DNA of 64,000 nt, taken from assembly GCF_965638725.1 (NCBI RefSeq), contig NC_134950.1:166384853-166448852 (forward strand). The letters are read 5' to 3'. A program made the position numbers and the translations under genes. How positions within the stretch are numbered: position 1 is the first letter of the stretch; every line of letters begins with the position of its first letter. Source of the DNA: Aptenodytes patagonicus (lineage: Eukaryota > Chordata > Aves > Sphenisciformes > Spheniscidae). The notes under the pieces were generated by a model. The model was given only the letters and a program-made list of their open reading frames with translations, was not told the origin of the DNA and ran no database searches. Of the stretch, positions 13,493-26,427 are shown piece after piece.

Positions 13493-16400
13493 GTGGGCAT
13501 TGCAGGCCAGGGCCTCCTGCTCAAAATCTGTATGTGCCTCAAACTAGGCTTAATGTATCCAGAAGTGTACTGGCTTGGTACGCTTGTGGTTCCCAGCTAG
13601 GAAACACAATCATTCCCCAATCCCAGATTGCTCTGGAGATGAGGACAAGTTTGTCCTTCACAAAGGAAATAGTTGAAGCATTGTTGTGTTTATGTTTCCC
13701 TTCAATGAGAAATTCATGGCAGAGCTGGGTCTCCTACAGCCGATGAGTAGGCAACCAGGGTGGGATAGGTTTCACCTAATTAAAGACTTCTGTGATGAGG
13801 TTGTCTTTCTGAACACTTTACATGGGACTCCCACTAGAGACAATGGGGGAAACAGGTTCCTGCAAAATGCATCTCACTTGCTCTGCTTTGGCGTCTATTT
13901 TAGATGAGAAGAGCCACACCCTCGGCCAGACCTCCACGTAAAGATTGCTGAGGAGACTAACTCCAATGCAGAGCTTGTACCTACCTTATAAGTGACTACG
14001 TTGGGACATCCCACCCCAAGCCTAGGCTGTGCAGGCTCAGGCTCTGAGGTCTGGAGGTCCTTGTCATATTTTGGAGACTTGTCAAGATTCACCACCAAGA
14101 CCAAGAACGAGTTGACTCTCTTCTTGTGTTTCACCACAGCTACAGCCCACCAAACTTGCTTTCATCCCAGCAATCCTTCTTCATGAGCCTGCATACTGCA
14201 CAGTGCCAGAAAGCAACTGGCACATCAAACAGCGCTGAACTGCCACTAGACACTCTAGATGCTGAGACGCTATAACCAGCCCTTGTGTCATGTCCTACAC
14301 AGGACTGTTCCATCCACCCAAAGAGGAAGACACATAAAAGCTCTTATAAGAGGGAAGGGAAAATCCAGCTGTAATATTTCTGGAGTGCCTGCAAAAAAAG
14401 CCTGAACCTGATGCAACCAGATTATTTAAGATGCTTAACCAGTTATTTGACTTTTGCTTCCCTTCCATTGCAGCTGGACGTACCGGATCCCATCACTTTT
14501 GACAGCATGCAGAGCAGGTCTGCACTGTCCAAGGAAATCTCTCTATTGTCAATATATTGCAGACCCCCTTGGCGATTCCTGGGGTGCTTAACTCAGCCAA
14601 AGAAGAGTGATATATTTAAGAGTTCTACATTTTCTAAATTGCAGGACAGCAGAAAAAAAATGCCCATAGCCACCAAGGCTCTCGGTTACTTTGAAATGGA
14701 AATCTTTCCCCCTTTGCACAATCTCCCAAGTATGGCATGTGGCCTAATTATATAATTACACAATAGATGTGAATTGCTTCAAAGGAGCTGTTGTGTTCCA
14801 GCAGGTACATAATAAGTTTATAGTATCAACTAATTACACTGTTATATAAGGGCCCAGAATGACTTTTAAAACCAACAGACAATCATCTGGGCTATTAAAC
14901 ACATATTGTTTTGTTTGGGGATTTTTTTTTTAATACTTCATTATGAAGGTAACCTGTGCTTTCTCCAGCCTTTCTAAAAGGGATATAAATGTTAATACTA
15001 TGCAGAAAGTGCTGAGCCTAATACTGAGTTGGTGTACATCATCTCTACTGACCCCAGTGGATCATTTTAGATGCCAGCGAAGTCCAAATAACGCACATAA
15101 GTCAAAGGCTCAGAGTCCATGTTAACTAAGACCGTGGGGACACAATGAAATGTGAATTACTATGGTTTAAGCAGCTACTGCTGTTGCCCATCTTGCATCA
15201 TGCTGGTTTGAGCTCATACATTCAACCTCACCAGTGGGATGATGTAGGAGTACACAGCAATGGGCTCCACTGAAGGGTACATCTGGTCTGTCACAGCAGC
15301 TCAGTCACATCCAGTTGTGTCTTTATCCCCTCTACCCACAAAAGGCATGGAAATAAAGGTGGGTTTTACCACAATGAGCCTCACCTGGCACTGACTCTTG
15401 CTGCTAGCATCTCTCACTTTGGGTTGGTTTCTGAGGGCTCTGGGTCTCACAGCCAAGAAAACATGAGTTTCCATTTACAAACCAGCATGAGGGCCAGGCT
15501 TAGGGCTCCTCAAAACATGGGCACCACTTTGTCATGTCACCTCAAGGATGGATGGCCAGGGTGGAGCAGAGAGTCACACAGAAGGCCCTGGGAAGAGGCA
15601 TAGCCATAGAGGGGATGAGGGACAGCCTTCCCAGCAAATTCCTACCTGGCTATCTGCATCTAGAAAGTGCCCTATCCAGCAGGTACCTAGGCATTATACT
15701 CAAAGGAGCTCACTAGCAGTCCTTCCTGAGTCTGTGCTCCTTTCCTCTCCTGTGATCTGACCCACTCAATGCATATCCATCATATAACCCCAGACAACCT
15801 CCCATCAGCCCATACACCTCAACACCGCATGGGGGCCTTACCTGCAAGGGCAAGGGAGAGTTAAGCTGTCTGTCCCGGCAGTAAAGGAAGGTGAAATCGG
15901 GAATCGCCCCACCAACCTCCTCAAAGTTTCTGTTGATCTGTTGATGTTGTTGATCTCTAACCCAGATCATACAACACGCGTGCATTTTGTTATCATCTGT
16001 TCACCCTTCAGAGAGCAGCTGGGATTCCCCAACTGCAACAGGATGTCCGTGGAGCTATAACTTTGTAAACTCAGCTCAGCCTTTCAGGAAGAGATTTCTA
16101 ATTTTATCCAGGCCATTCATCCACCCTTAATTTGCAATGAAAAAAAGAAGCTGTTGCAGGGTTATTATTAACTATTGGCCAAGAGAGAATGAACTCCAGG
16201 CTTGGCTGACTCCCTCTTTGGTAGAGAGCAAGTGCACAGACAGCAGACACATTGCTGTTTTGCTTCCTAAGCATTTCTGCTCCTGAGCGAGGATGTTTGA
16301 TAACCAAAGCAGCAGGAGAACCCTTATTTCACAGGTGTAGCTGCATTGTCCAGGCTCCACCCCAGCCAGCTGGGCTTGGAGACCTTCAGCCAGCCTGCAG

Positions 16401-17201
16401 GGCTTATCTTTGCTCCCCCTCCACCTGCTCGTAACTGCAGCATCTCTCAGTGTCAAGCCCTTGCTCTGCTAAAATGAGTGGGAAAAGTCCCCATCGACCT
16501 CACTCAGGCTCTGAGATCAGATCTCAGACAAAGGGAGGAGTGTTTCGTCATCAGCTGGAAAAGTTCATGCACCTCCAGTCCCTTCATCAGAGTGGTGCCT
16601 CTGAAAACTCGCTGAGGACACAATTTTTTGCAGTACAGAAGGCCATATGCAAACCACCCCATCAAGCACATGAGATGATCCTGGGCCTTGGTACAAGGCC
16701 AAGGAAGCAATGTGTTAGTCTGCCCCAGCACTGGTTCCCAGGGCAGAGATGTAAAATGCCCTAAGCTAGAGACATAGAGCCAGCCAGGAGAAGAGGGCCT
16801 CCAGCTATACCCTTGCATCCAGCTAGGGATGCCCATGCCCGTGAATCAGTCTGCCTATGACATGTTTGCAAGAGGTGACTAATGACAAGTCTTCAGCCAT
16901 GAGAAGACTTTTTAATACAACAGGTAAAGTAACAAACAACAGAAGAAAGAAACAGCAAGAAATCCACATCCTTATTAGTTGGGCTGGTAGCCCAAGGATT
17001 CAAACAACCGCTCTTAACCAGAAATGTTGCAAAGGTTGTTACCTTTTCCCTAAAGTCTCCTAAAAAACCAGTTACTCTTAGGCCTGTCATTGCAGGATTT
17101 GCCACTTGCTTCATACTGCTTTCCCCAAATTCACCCTGGGAAAAATGTTCTTACCAACCCAGCAGGTACCCCATTGCTCCACCTACTTTTGCTTGCATCA
17201 G
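13493..17201 (+). other. Proposed intron, with one orphan exon-like segment
   Basis: No repeat element was recognised. A strong acceptor at 14473 opens a protein-like frame that cannot be fitted in phase; it is described as a finding. Otherwise I see only non-coding sequence. Confidence 0.45.
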
Positions 17202-17363
17202 GAGGATCCACGCAGCACCAGACAGCCCTTCACCGTAGATATAAATCAGTTTGCACCCAACATCTACCAAAGAACCTCATCCCAGAATTTCCTACCAATC
17301 CCCCGCCAAATGAAAGGGGAGAGGGGAGACAAACCAGGTCCCAGAAAAATATACCCTGGACAT
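17202..17363 (+). CDS. Internal coding exon of an unidentified Ser/Pro-rich protein gene
   Basis: One of the clearest exons. The acceptor has a long pyrimidine stretch (CTCCACCTACTTTTGCTTGCATCAG), and the donor CAT|GTGAGT matches the consensus from +1 to +6. The exon is exactly 162 bp, 54 codons, phase 0 at both ends. The peptide includes DINQFAPNIYQRTSS, then a basic stretch with GERGDKPGPRK. The last motif resembles a collagen Gly-X-Y triplet only over a few residues, and I do not take it as collagen. It joins in phase to the exon at 13380-13492 upstream and to 30304-30413 downstream. The product is polar with no transmembrane segment. Function is unknown. Confidence 0.75.
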
Positions 17364-20300
17364 GTGAGTGTGTAAAGCTGTAAGACATAGGGACTTCCAT
17401 GGTAACTCTGTGTATAAACAGGACCAAACAGCTTGAAGTAGCTGCTTTCCTTGCAAGGCCGATGAACAAAGTATCTCTGTAGCTTGGCCAACACAGCAAG
17501 CTCCAGCCAAATGTAAATAGCCTGCAGGGCTTTTTGGCACTTTGCACTCTATTTTGCATACAGCTGGTAATGTTTTAAAGGCCAGGCCCAGCCAAGGCTA
17601 ATGCTTCCAAGAACAGAGCAGGAAACACTTTGTGTACAGAAAAGGGTCTCAGGAGAAATCAGTGAAATCTTAAGACCTTTTGTGTTTCTTTCTCTCTCCC
17701 CAAATCAGTGTGTTTCATTTTTACACTAAAAATTTCCAGAGCTCCAGGTAGGCTGCCTAGATGTGACCACTGCGTTTCACGCTCCGAGCGCTCGGTAAGA
17801 AAGGTATTAGCTCGAATCCTGCAAATACATAAACACTTGCTGTGTGTAGGCAAGTCCTGCTGAGCACATCCGTGGCATCTTTCAGGGGAGAATTTGCTGA
17901 AGCCAGCTGGTGTGAGTGCAAAACGTGAGAGATGGCATCAAGGGAAGATCAAGATCGTATCAAAGCAGCTAGTGACACCCTTTAAATCTTCCACAGTACC
18001 AACACCAAGGAAATAACGGTATTTCCAGTTGTCTGGATATCATTCAACTTTTTGGAAGACATTAGCAGGACTTAGGGCTTAGGATGGATTGTTGTGATGG
18101 AGGGAGGCAGTCTCTACCTTGCTCCACCTGCTTTTGAATGCTACTAAACCCCTGCTCTCCAGGGGCTTGTCCTTGCTGGTGGGATGGGATTTCCCTCTTG
18201 ATAGGAGGCTGGGGAACTTGGACTCCATTATTTTGTTCAGCTTATCACCTTAGCACCACCACGTAGGGTATGAAAAGGACAAATTTGGATCTCTTGCAGC
18301 CCCTCCCACTCCTGGCTGCTGGACTAGAGGGCTGGGGAGGGGAGGCAAATGGAACAGGCAGAGCAGAGCCACACTGAGCAGGCAAGGCTGAAACAGGCAG
18401 TCACATAGGATTAATATTGCAGTAGAAATGTTGTTATCCTTTGCTATCATGTGTTTAAAATCATAGTGTACCAGCACAGGCATTTTTCCCACCTGGCCCT
18501 CTCCTTTCAACCTCATTGTGTTTAAACATGTTTGGATGTCAGGACCATTGTGCTCTAGAGGGAGACTCCTTCTGTTAGCTGTCCCAGTTGCTTGATTATT
18601 CAGGGCTGAAAGATGGGCACTGGCTGAGTTAGCAGCAGCCGTCGAAGCTGGCAGTAAAAGGGAGTATGTGTCAATAACTCAGAAAAGGGAAGCAGAGACA
18701 GCTTGGAGAGAAGTTATCACTACATTCTCATGAAGTGAAATAGAAAGCTCTGTTTATCATAATTTAGTGTCCTCTACTTTGGGTCTTACAGATGTCTGTC
18801 CTTCCGCAGGTAATTCATATGTGCAAAGCCAAATCACTGCCCTCCAGACAGGGCTGGAGCACAATGGAAGGATCACGCTGCAGAGCAGCCCCCGGGGACA
18901 GATGGGGGACTGTGTGCTGCTGTCAGATGTTACAAAGGGCTATGCTTTCATGTCTTTGTATTGTGGCTGCACATCACGGGCTGGCCAGGGAACAGAAAAA
19001 TAGGGAAAAAGCAGAGTTGGGATCTATAATGAAAACCATGCATTTGACCTCTCTGGCTGGGGACGCAGTCTAAACCTCATTGTTGGCTTTAAAGATGACA
19101 GAATCCAGTCCTCTCTGCTCAGGGCTTAATCCCTTTCCCTCTGACCAGTTTTGACATGAGATGGGCTTTTCATGAGATGCAGAAATGCTGGTGTTGTCAG
19201 ATACCAAGGAATCAAACTGTCCTTGGCCACGGAGACATGATGATATGCAAACATGCAGTTGTCCAGTCTGCAAGTTGCAACACAACTGGCTTTATACGCA
19301 CTTCTTTCCAGCCTTGTTTCCAAAGGGAAAAGGCTTCTGGACCTCCTGGATGAGCACCTTTTCTCCTTACCCTAAACATTCTCCTTTCTTTTCCAGGCTA
19401 GAACAAATTCCCACTCCTCCTCTTGCTTTCTGCAGGGGTTATGCAGCCTAAATTGAGATTAGCACTCACGGGAAGAGCCCCATCTCTATAATGGTCCTAC
19501 CCCTTTCCTTGATAGAGAGGAGCGAAAGAGAGAGACAGCAGCACAGATCTCAAGAGGACATCCTGGAAGAAGGGAAAGAAAACACCTTCTCATCCCAAAT
19601 ATCAAAATGTCCTTCTCCGGTCCCAACGTGTGATTGGCACACATGCAAACATGTCTACATATGTTCTTGTACTGAGTAACTTTTGAACCTGTTAGCCAGA
19701 TGCAGGGGAGGATACCTCATAGACAGCTATAGTACACGATCAAAGGCAGAGGAGAAACTAATTTCCTGGAATCAATTTGTCCTTAATAATTTTGCAACCC
19801 AAAGGGGTTGATTTCTACAGTCAAACATGTTTGCTGGCAAGCCCAAAGACTGTGAGAAGAGGTGATGGGTTTATTCAAGGAAAATGGGAGCTCTTAATAC
19901 AGGCAATTAAAAAAAAAATCAATCAGGAGATATTAATCCACAGGGAAACTGGAGACAGCGGTGCTCATAAAACTGCCACCTGTCAATAGTTACCTTCTTG
20001 TCATTCATGAAAAGTCAAATTGTAGCATTGCAACTGCGATGGGGAGAAAAGTGGAACCTCACAGACATGCAAGCCTGAATCAAGGAGCAAGTCCCTTGCT
20101 TACCAGGACAGGTACCTATGGGCTGCACCAGTTATGGTTGAAGATCTCAGCAGTCTGCTGAGTAGGTCATGTCCCAAACTGCTGAGAGAGGTTGGGCTCA
20201 ACCCCATCGAGGGCCTGCAGAGATGCTTGGCTTGAACCTGGAGGAAGACAACATGTAGGTAGGGTTGGCCCTCACTGATGGCAAAAAGGACTTTAGCCTG

Positions 20301-23300
20301 GATGTCTCCAGGGAGCTGGGGCGGAGTCACTGCTGCCCAGCATGAGCTGCAATATCATAATCTGGCCCTTTGCTAGTCTGGGGGAATGGAGGCGGGATGG
20401 CCTTGCAAGACAAGCGAGCACAAATGGCTAACAAAGCAAGATAAATATGGGACATAAATATGTGATGCTGCAGGAGGCGGTACCATAAACTTATTTTATC
20501 ACCACTTGCCTGCAAAGGCCAACATAACTCACTCCCTTCGCCTCGCTCTGTCATTCATGAATAATGAGATTGCCCAAACACATGCCAATAAAAACCTCCT
20601 CACGCCCTGCGCCAAGATGTGTGAACGCTATCCTGGGTAAGGAAATAAAGGAACAGGGATTTTTAATAATGATCAGTCCTCTGCTCTCCATATCCTGAAT
20701 ATCTGATGTAGTGTTTCTGATTACCAATACAATCTGATCTTTCATGTTAGTTCCTACACAGCTGCTCTCCGACTTAGCTCCTATCTTAAAAGGTCTTTAG
20801 GAGCTCCTTCAGAAGTGATATGAGTACAGCTGAACCCAGCTCCTGCAGGCAGAGGTCCACATTATTTCATAAGCTGCTCACAGCAAGCGTAGCCCATGCT
20901 CTGAGCTGAGCAGGTCTGTGCAATTGCGGTCAGCACAATGCCGTTACCCAAGCAAGCATCCTGGGGGCTGAATTAGTCTGTCCTGCCTCTCTGCAGGATT
21001 AATGTGGCTTTTGACTTGTTTTGGCTTGCAGCAAGCCATGCAGGCATACTTGCAGAGCCAGGCTGTGCCCAGAGGCACTAACAAAGGCTTGCCCCATGCC
21101 TCCAGTGGGAGCAGGGAATCTGCCTTGTGGTTTTAGAGATGCTTATTGAATAGCTAGCGCCTAGTGCCTCGGGTGCTGGCAGATGAGAGGTTAATACTTA
21201 CTACCCTTTTGCTGAACATCAGCTTCTTCTCACCTGCTGCAGAGGACCGTGGATTTGGGTGGTGTTGCCCTCCCTCCCTGCCCTGGCCAGCCACATCCGC
21301 GCAGCCCACTCCAGCCCCTGCATGAGCCAACATCCACCAGGAAACGTGACAGGAGAGGCATGTGTGGGACTGACTGTGCCAGAGCCAGAGGGGAGGGAGC
21401 TGGATCAGCCTTGTGGATATGCAAAGCCACGGAGAGAGGTTTCTGCTGCCTGCGGCGGGGCTGCGCTCCCCAGCCCATCGCTCCAGCGCACGGATGTGCA
21501 GGCATGCCAGAACCCACATCAACACAGCCTCTGCCTCCCGAGGGGAAAGCCACTTCAGAGATGGGATGTCTCTTCCCCTGCATTCGCAGCCTGAGCCCCA
21601 CCAAGCAGCCCTCATAGGAGGCAGAGCCAGGGTCACGCACTCCCTGCCTCCCCCTCTCTGCCAAAGGGCAGAGCGAGAAAAAGAGTGAAATGGAGAGCGT
21701 GGGTCAGCAAAGAGAGCCAGAGCCTTTTTTCAGAGCCCACAAGGGCAATTTGCATAGCCCCATGCACAGGACATCAGTGGGCAGTAGGGTGCATGCTGGG
21801 TGATGTGCAGGCGGAGAGCTGATCCCCAGAGCTAATCCTCTTTCCTCCTGTTACAGATTGGCACTTCTGTGTCACCGCAGTCACAGGGAAAAAGGAAAGC
21901 AGACGGTTCTTATTGCTTTCCCATTACTGGGTGACACAGCAGCATTTCCCCAGCTTGCATGGGCTGCTCCACCTGGGCTGAGAGCTGGAAGCTGTAAATC
22001 AAGGTGTCCAGTGGCAGTCGTAAGGGGATAAAGCATCCACAGTAAAATTTCTCTGACAAGTAGTCACAGCTGAGATATCACTTGATGAATGGCAGCAAAA
22101 TCCTCAATACAAGGTGATGGATTCTCCATGGCTGTGAGCAGACTGAACTCTGTCTTGGCTGTCAGGGCTTTAGGACATCTGCCACTTCAGCAGGTTCGTG
22201 TGAGGATGTACCCAGCCCAAACCCTACACCACTCTCAGCAAGAGCAGCACAGATAGCTTTCTCTTCCACTTGCCTCCGGCTAAGGAGAGCTGACTTTGTC
22301 ATTAATCCATCAAGCAGAGAGGCATCAGTTTCAGTTCCACCTTGGGCACTTTGCTCTTCTCCACCTCCCGGTCCATGTAGGTAAAACAGAAATAGGTAGT
22401 TGCTTCATCTATCTAGGGTGATTTCTCCAGGGCAGAGCCTACAAGCAGTGCCAATCTCAGTGGAGCCTCAGAATGGTTTAATCTCTCTAGATGGGTGTAT
22501 AACAAACTACAGCAGAGTGTTAAAAAAGCGGAGATGCAGGGACCATGACATCTACACCAGCTGCTAAGACATGCGGCACTCATCAGATTATGTGCCCTAG
22601 AAATGGAGCCAACACCAATGCTGAGCTCTGTCGCTTCCCTATCCCTCAGGATGGGCTGGTTCCCAGGGGTGAGCTCAAGAGATACAGGAGAAAGCTTATG
22701 TCCTGATTAAAGCCAAGCACCTCAGGGGTTATATTCAGGATGGTGGGAATGTCCGCCATCTCCTGAGACAATCTCCAGCCAAATCAGGATGTACAGCTAC
22801 CCTCTAATAAATACTCATCCTCATTTATGACATGATTGTAAATGTTGCAGCAGGAGCTGTAACAGAGAAAATAGTACCAGATATGGCTTGGAAAAAAATA
22901 AGCAAGGCAGGGGTTTCCATTTCTCTTTGGTTTCCTGGAGATACCAGGAATTTCAAGAGATGAGGTACATCTCTAGCATATCCTGGTACTCTGCATGCTG
23001 AGCATCAGCCCTAAGAACTATTTGGGCCATAAGAACTGAGGTTGTCATGGGCAGCTTCCCAGAACTGAAGAATTGCATCTCATGTCCAAAACCACTTATA
23101 GTATCTCAAAAATAAAATACAAGTGCCTAAATCCACTCACCTGGAGTAGATATAAGGTTGGTTTTAGTTTGTTTGTTAGTTTGTTTTCGACCTTGAAATT
23201 TTTCAAATAAAATATAAACTGTGGTTTTAGTCAAAGATTTCTAGGGGAATTGTTGGGATTTTGGCAAAGGTTCCCGCTTTTGAGATTTTGTCAGCTCTGT

Positions 23301-23503
23301 ACTGAGTAAGACTCACTGGTGGTTCTCGCTGGCAAAGGGAAACAGTACATCACAGAGTCCATTGCTCATGGCACATAGTCTGGTTGGGTATCTCAGCCCA
23401 CAGAGCGGGAGAAGGAGCAAAATACAACTCTCCAAAAACAACCACAGCTCCAGACCTGTCCAGACCTGTGCACCAAATGTGTGGCTTTGGATAAGTGAGT
23501 CTT

Positions 23504-23536
23504 GGGTCTATCTGTAAGCATATTACAGATAGACCC
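23504..23536. repeat. Perfect inverted repeat, 14-bp arms with 5-nt loop
   Basis: The arms GGGTCTATCTGTAA (23504-23517) and TTACAGATAGACCC (23523-23536) are exact reverse complements separated by GCATA. The sequence could form a small hairpin in DNA or RNA. It is shorter than a typical microRNA precursor, and pairing does not continue beyond the arms. It lies about 210 bp from the 3' end of the CR1 copy, in the proposed intron. Confidence 0.85.
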
Positions 23537-23836
23537 GCTTTTGCAATGCTGCATTATGGCCCATTTTTTTCCCCTCCAGCTTTATGTGCCACACAAACTT
23601 AATGGCTTGATCCTTAATCCTCCATCTGGGGGACACCAGTACTTGGCATAGCCTGGACAGAGAGCTCCCACTAGCAGCCTATTCTCATCTAGGTACAGTA
23701 CCATGACCCTGACCTAGTCATGTCACCAACATGCCCATGTTGCTCTTATCATAAAGTCATAAAATAGTTTGGGTTGGAAGGGACATTTAAAGGTCATCTA
23801 GTCCAACCCCCCTGCCGTGGGCAGGGACATCTTCAA

Positions 23837-24223
23837 CTAGATCAGGTTGCTCAGAGCCCCATCCAACCTGACCTGGAATGTTTCCAGGGATGGGGCAGCC
23901 ACCACCTCTCTGGGCAACCTGTGCCAGTGTTTCACCACCCTCAGCGTAAAAAATTTCTTCCTTATATCTAGTCTAAATCTCCCCCCCTTTAGTTTAAAGC
24001 CATTCCCCCTTGTCCTGTCGCAACAGGCCCTGCTAAAAAGTTTGTCCCCATCTTTCTTATAAGCCCCCTTGAAGTACTGATAGGCTGCAATAAGGTGTTC
24101 CTGGAGCCTTCTCTTCTCCAGGCTGACCAACCCCAACTCTCTCAGCCTTTCTTCAGAGGAGAGGTGTTCCATCCCCCTGAGCATTTTCGTGGCCCTCTTC
24201 TGGACCTGCTCCAACAGGTCCAT
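23837..24223 (-). pseudogene. CR1 ORF2 fragment: C-terminal region
   Basis: This 128-residue frame matches the conserved C-terminal region of CR1 ORF2. It includes [20 protein letters not shown], then LGLVSLEKRRLQ, and near the end VKHWHRLPREVV. It is in a third frame relative to the upstream fragments, so another frameshift lies near 24225-24240. It ends at the natural ORF2 stop region, followed by the short CR1 3' UTR and octamer tail. Confidence 0.9.
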
Positions 24224-24569
24224 GTCTTTCTTTTGCTGAGGGCTGAGGGCTCCAGAGCTGGATGCAGTACTCCAGGTGGGGTCTCACCGGAGCAGAGTAG
24301 AGGGGTAGAATCCCCTCCCTCAACCTGCTGGCCACGCTTCTTTTGATGCAGCCCAGGACACGATTGGCCTTCTGGGCTGTGAGCGCACATTGTCAGCTCA
24401 TGTCCAGCTTTTCATCCACCAGTACCCCCAAGTCCTTCTCGGCAGGGCTGCTCTCAATCCCTTCATCCCCCAGCCTGTATTGATACCGGGGGTTGCCCTG
24501 ACCCAGGTGCAGGACCTTGCCCTTGGCTTTGTTAAACTTCATGAGGTTCCCATGGGCCCATTTCTCGAG

Positions 24570-24971
24570 CTAGTCCTGGTCCCTCTGGATGGCATCCCGT
24601 CCCTCAAGCGTGTCAAACACTCCACTCAGCTTGGTGTCATCTGCAAACTTGCTGAGGGTGCACTCGATCCCACTGTCTATGTCATTGATGAAGCTGTTAA
24701 ACAGTACCAATCCCAGTACGGACCCCTGCGGGATGCCACTCATCACCAATCTCCATCTGGACATTAAGCCGTTGACCACTACCCTCTGGATGTGACCATC
24801 CAACCAATTCCTCATCCACCGAACAGTCCACCCATCAAACCCGTATCTCTCCAATTTAGAGAGAAGGATGTTGTGGGGGACCGTGTCAAAGGCCTTACAG
24901 AAGTCCAGATAGATGACATCCGTAGCTCTTCCCTTGTTCACTGATGTAGTCACTCCATCATAGAAGGCCAC
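24570..24971 (-). pseudogene. CR1 ORF2 fragment: reverse transcriptase core
   Basis: This 133-residue frame contains the palm motifs of a LINE reverse transcriptase: [16 protein letters not shown] (motif A, residues about 19-34), [10 protein letters not shown] (residues about 78-87) and FADDTKLSG (residues about 109-117), whose paired Asp residues are catalytic. The frame is the same as that of the linker fragment, separated from it by two TGA codons. It ends at a TAG (24570-24572) within the domain. The catalytic motif is intact but the reading frame is not. Confidence 0.92.
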
Positions 24972-25196
24972 TATGTTGGCCAGGCAGGACTTGCCCTTGG
25001 TGAAGCCATGTTGGCTGTCTCAAATCACCTCCCTGTCCTCCATGTGCCTTAGCAGAGCTTCCAGGAGGATCTGTTTCATGATCTTCCCAGGCACAGAGGT
25101 GAGGCTAACAGGTTGGTAGTTCCCAGGGTCCTCCTTTCCACCCTTTTTAAAAATGGGTGCAATGTTTCCCTTTTTCCAGTCACCAGGGACTTCACC

Positions 25197-26264
25197 TCAC
25201 CGCCATGACTTTTCAAATATCATGGAGAGTGGCTTGGCAACTACATCAGGCAATTCCCTCAGGACTCTGGGATGCATCTCATCAGGTCCCATAGACTTAT
25301 GTATGTTTAGGTTCCTCAGGCAGTTACGAACCTGACCTCTTACAGTGGGAGGGACTTTGCTCCCCCAGTCCCTGCCTTGCAGTCCATCCACTCGAGACGT
25401 GTGGGAAGAGGGGTTGCCAGTGGAGACTGAAGCAAAGAAGTTGCTGAGTACCTCAGCCTTCTCCTTGTCTGTTGTTACCAGTTTGCCAGTCTTGCTCATT
25501 GACTTCCTTTTCTGGCTGACACACCTGTAGAAGCCCTTCTTATTATTCTTTGTGTCCCTTGCCAAGTTCAGCTCCAGCCGCGCCTTGGCCTTCCTGTCCC
25601 CATCCCTACACAACCAGGCAGCATCCCTATACTCTTCCCAGGATACCTGTCCCTGTTTCCACTGCCTGTGCATTTTCTTCTTGCCCTTTAGTTTGACCAG
25701 CAGGTCCCAACTCAACCATGCTGGTGTCTTGCCTTCCTTTCCTGATTTCTTACACCTGGGGATTGAGAGCTCTTGCGCTCTATGGAAAGCATCCTTAAAG
25801 ATCTGCCAGCTCTGTTCTGCTCCCTTGTCCCTGAGGGCAGTTTCCCAGGGGGTCCTATTGACTAACTCCTTGAAGAGCTGGAAGTTTGCTTTCCTAAAAT
25901 TCAGGGTCCTGACTTTACTCTTTGCCTGACCCCTCAGGACTGCAAACTCCACCAGTGAATGATCACTGCAGCCCAGGCTGCCTCCAATCTTGATGTCACT
26001 GATTAGCTCACTTGTGTTGGCGACCAACAGGTCCAGTATCGCATCCCCTCTAGTAGGGCTGTCTGTTACCTGGCCTAAGAAGTTATCCTCAATGCATTCC
26101 AGGAGTCTCCTGGACTGCCTATAGCTCTTTCCAGCAGATGTCTGGGTGGTTGAAGTCCCCCAGCAGGATGAGAGCCTGCGAGCGCGATGCCTCCTGTAGC
26201 TGGAGTAAGAAGGCTTCGTCAATAGGCTCCCTATTGGGAGGCCTGTAGTAGACACCAACCACAA
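25197..26264 (-). pseudogene. CR1 ORF2 fragment: endonuclease end and linker to reverse transcriptase
   Basis: This 355-residue frame overlaps the endonuclease fragment in a different frame. Real homology begins around the frameshift, at [17 protein letters not shown]. It continues through [11 protein letters not shown], the last endonuclease motif with its catalytic His, then a long basic linker, and enters the reverse transcriptase with [13 protein letters not shown]. It ends at an in-frame TGA (25197-25199). The same frame continues beyond that stop into the next fragment, with a second TGA at 25020-25022. Both stops are of the kind expected from C-to-T decay. Confidence 0.9.
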
Positions 26265-26427
26265 GGTTCCCTTTGTTGCCTTGGTCTCTGATTCTTACCC
26301 GTAAGCTTTCAACCTGTTCACGGCTATTCTTCAGAGACAGCTCTTCACGCTCTATCCATTTCTTGATGTAGAGGGCAATGCCTCCGCCCCTCCTTCCTCG
26401 CCTGTCCCTTCTGAACAGACCCAACAC
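26119..26427 (-). pseudogene. CR1 ORF2 fragment: endonuclease C-terminal part
   Basis: This 102-residue open frame carries the end of an APE-type endonuclease: GGIALYIKKW near the start, [13 protein letters not shown] in the middle and [12 protein letters not shown] near the end (residues about 87-98). The Asp and Asn of GDFN belong to the conserved APE endonuclease motif. The front of the domain is lost with the 5' truncation near 26430. The frame differs from the adjoining downstream fragment, so a frameshift lies between about 26119 and 26150. Confidence 0.9.

Noticed and set aside
18811..18940. Exon-like segment after GTCCTTCCGCAG, with peptide GNSYVQSQITALQTGLE
   Set aside because: It needs a phase-1 partner while the flanking exons are phase 0, and no good donor follows.
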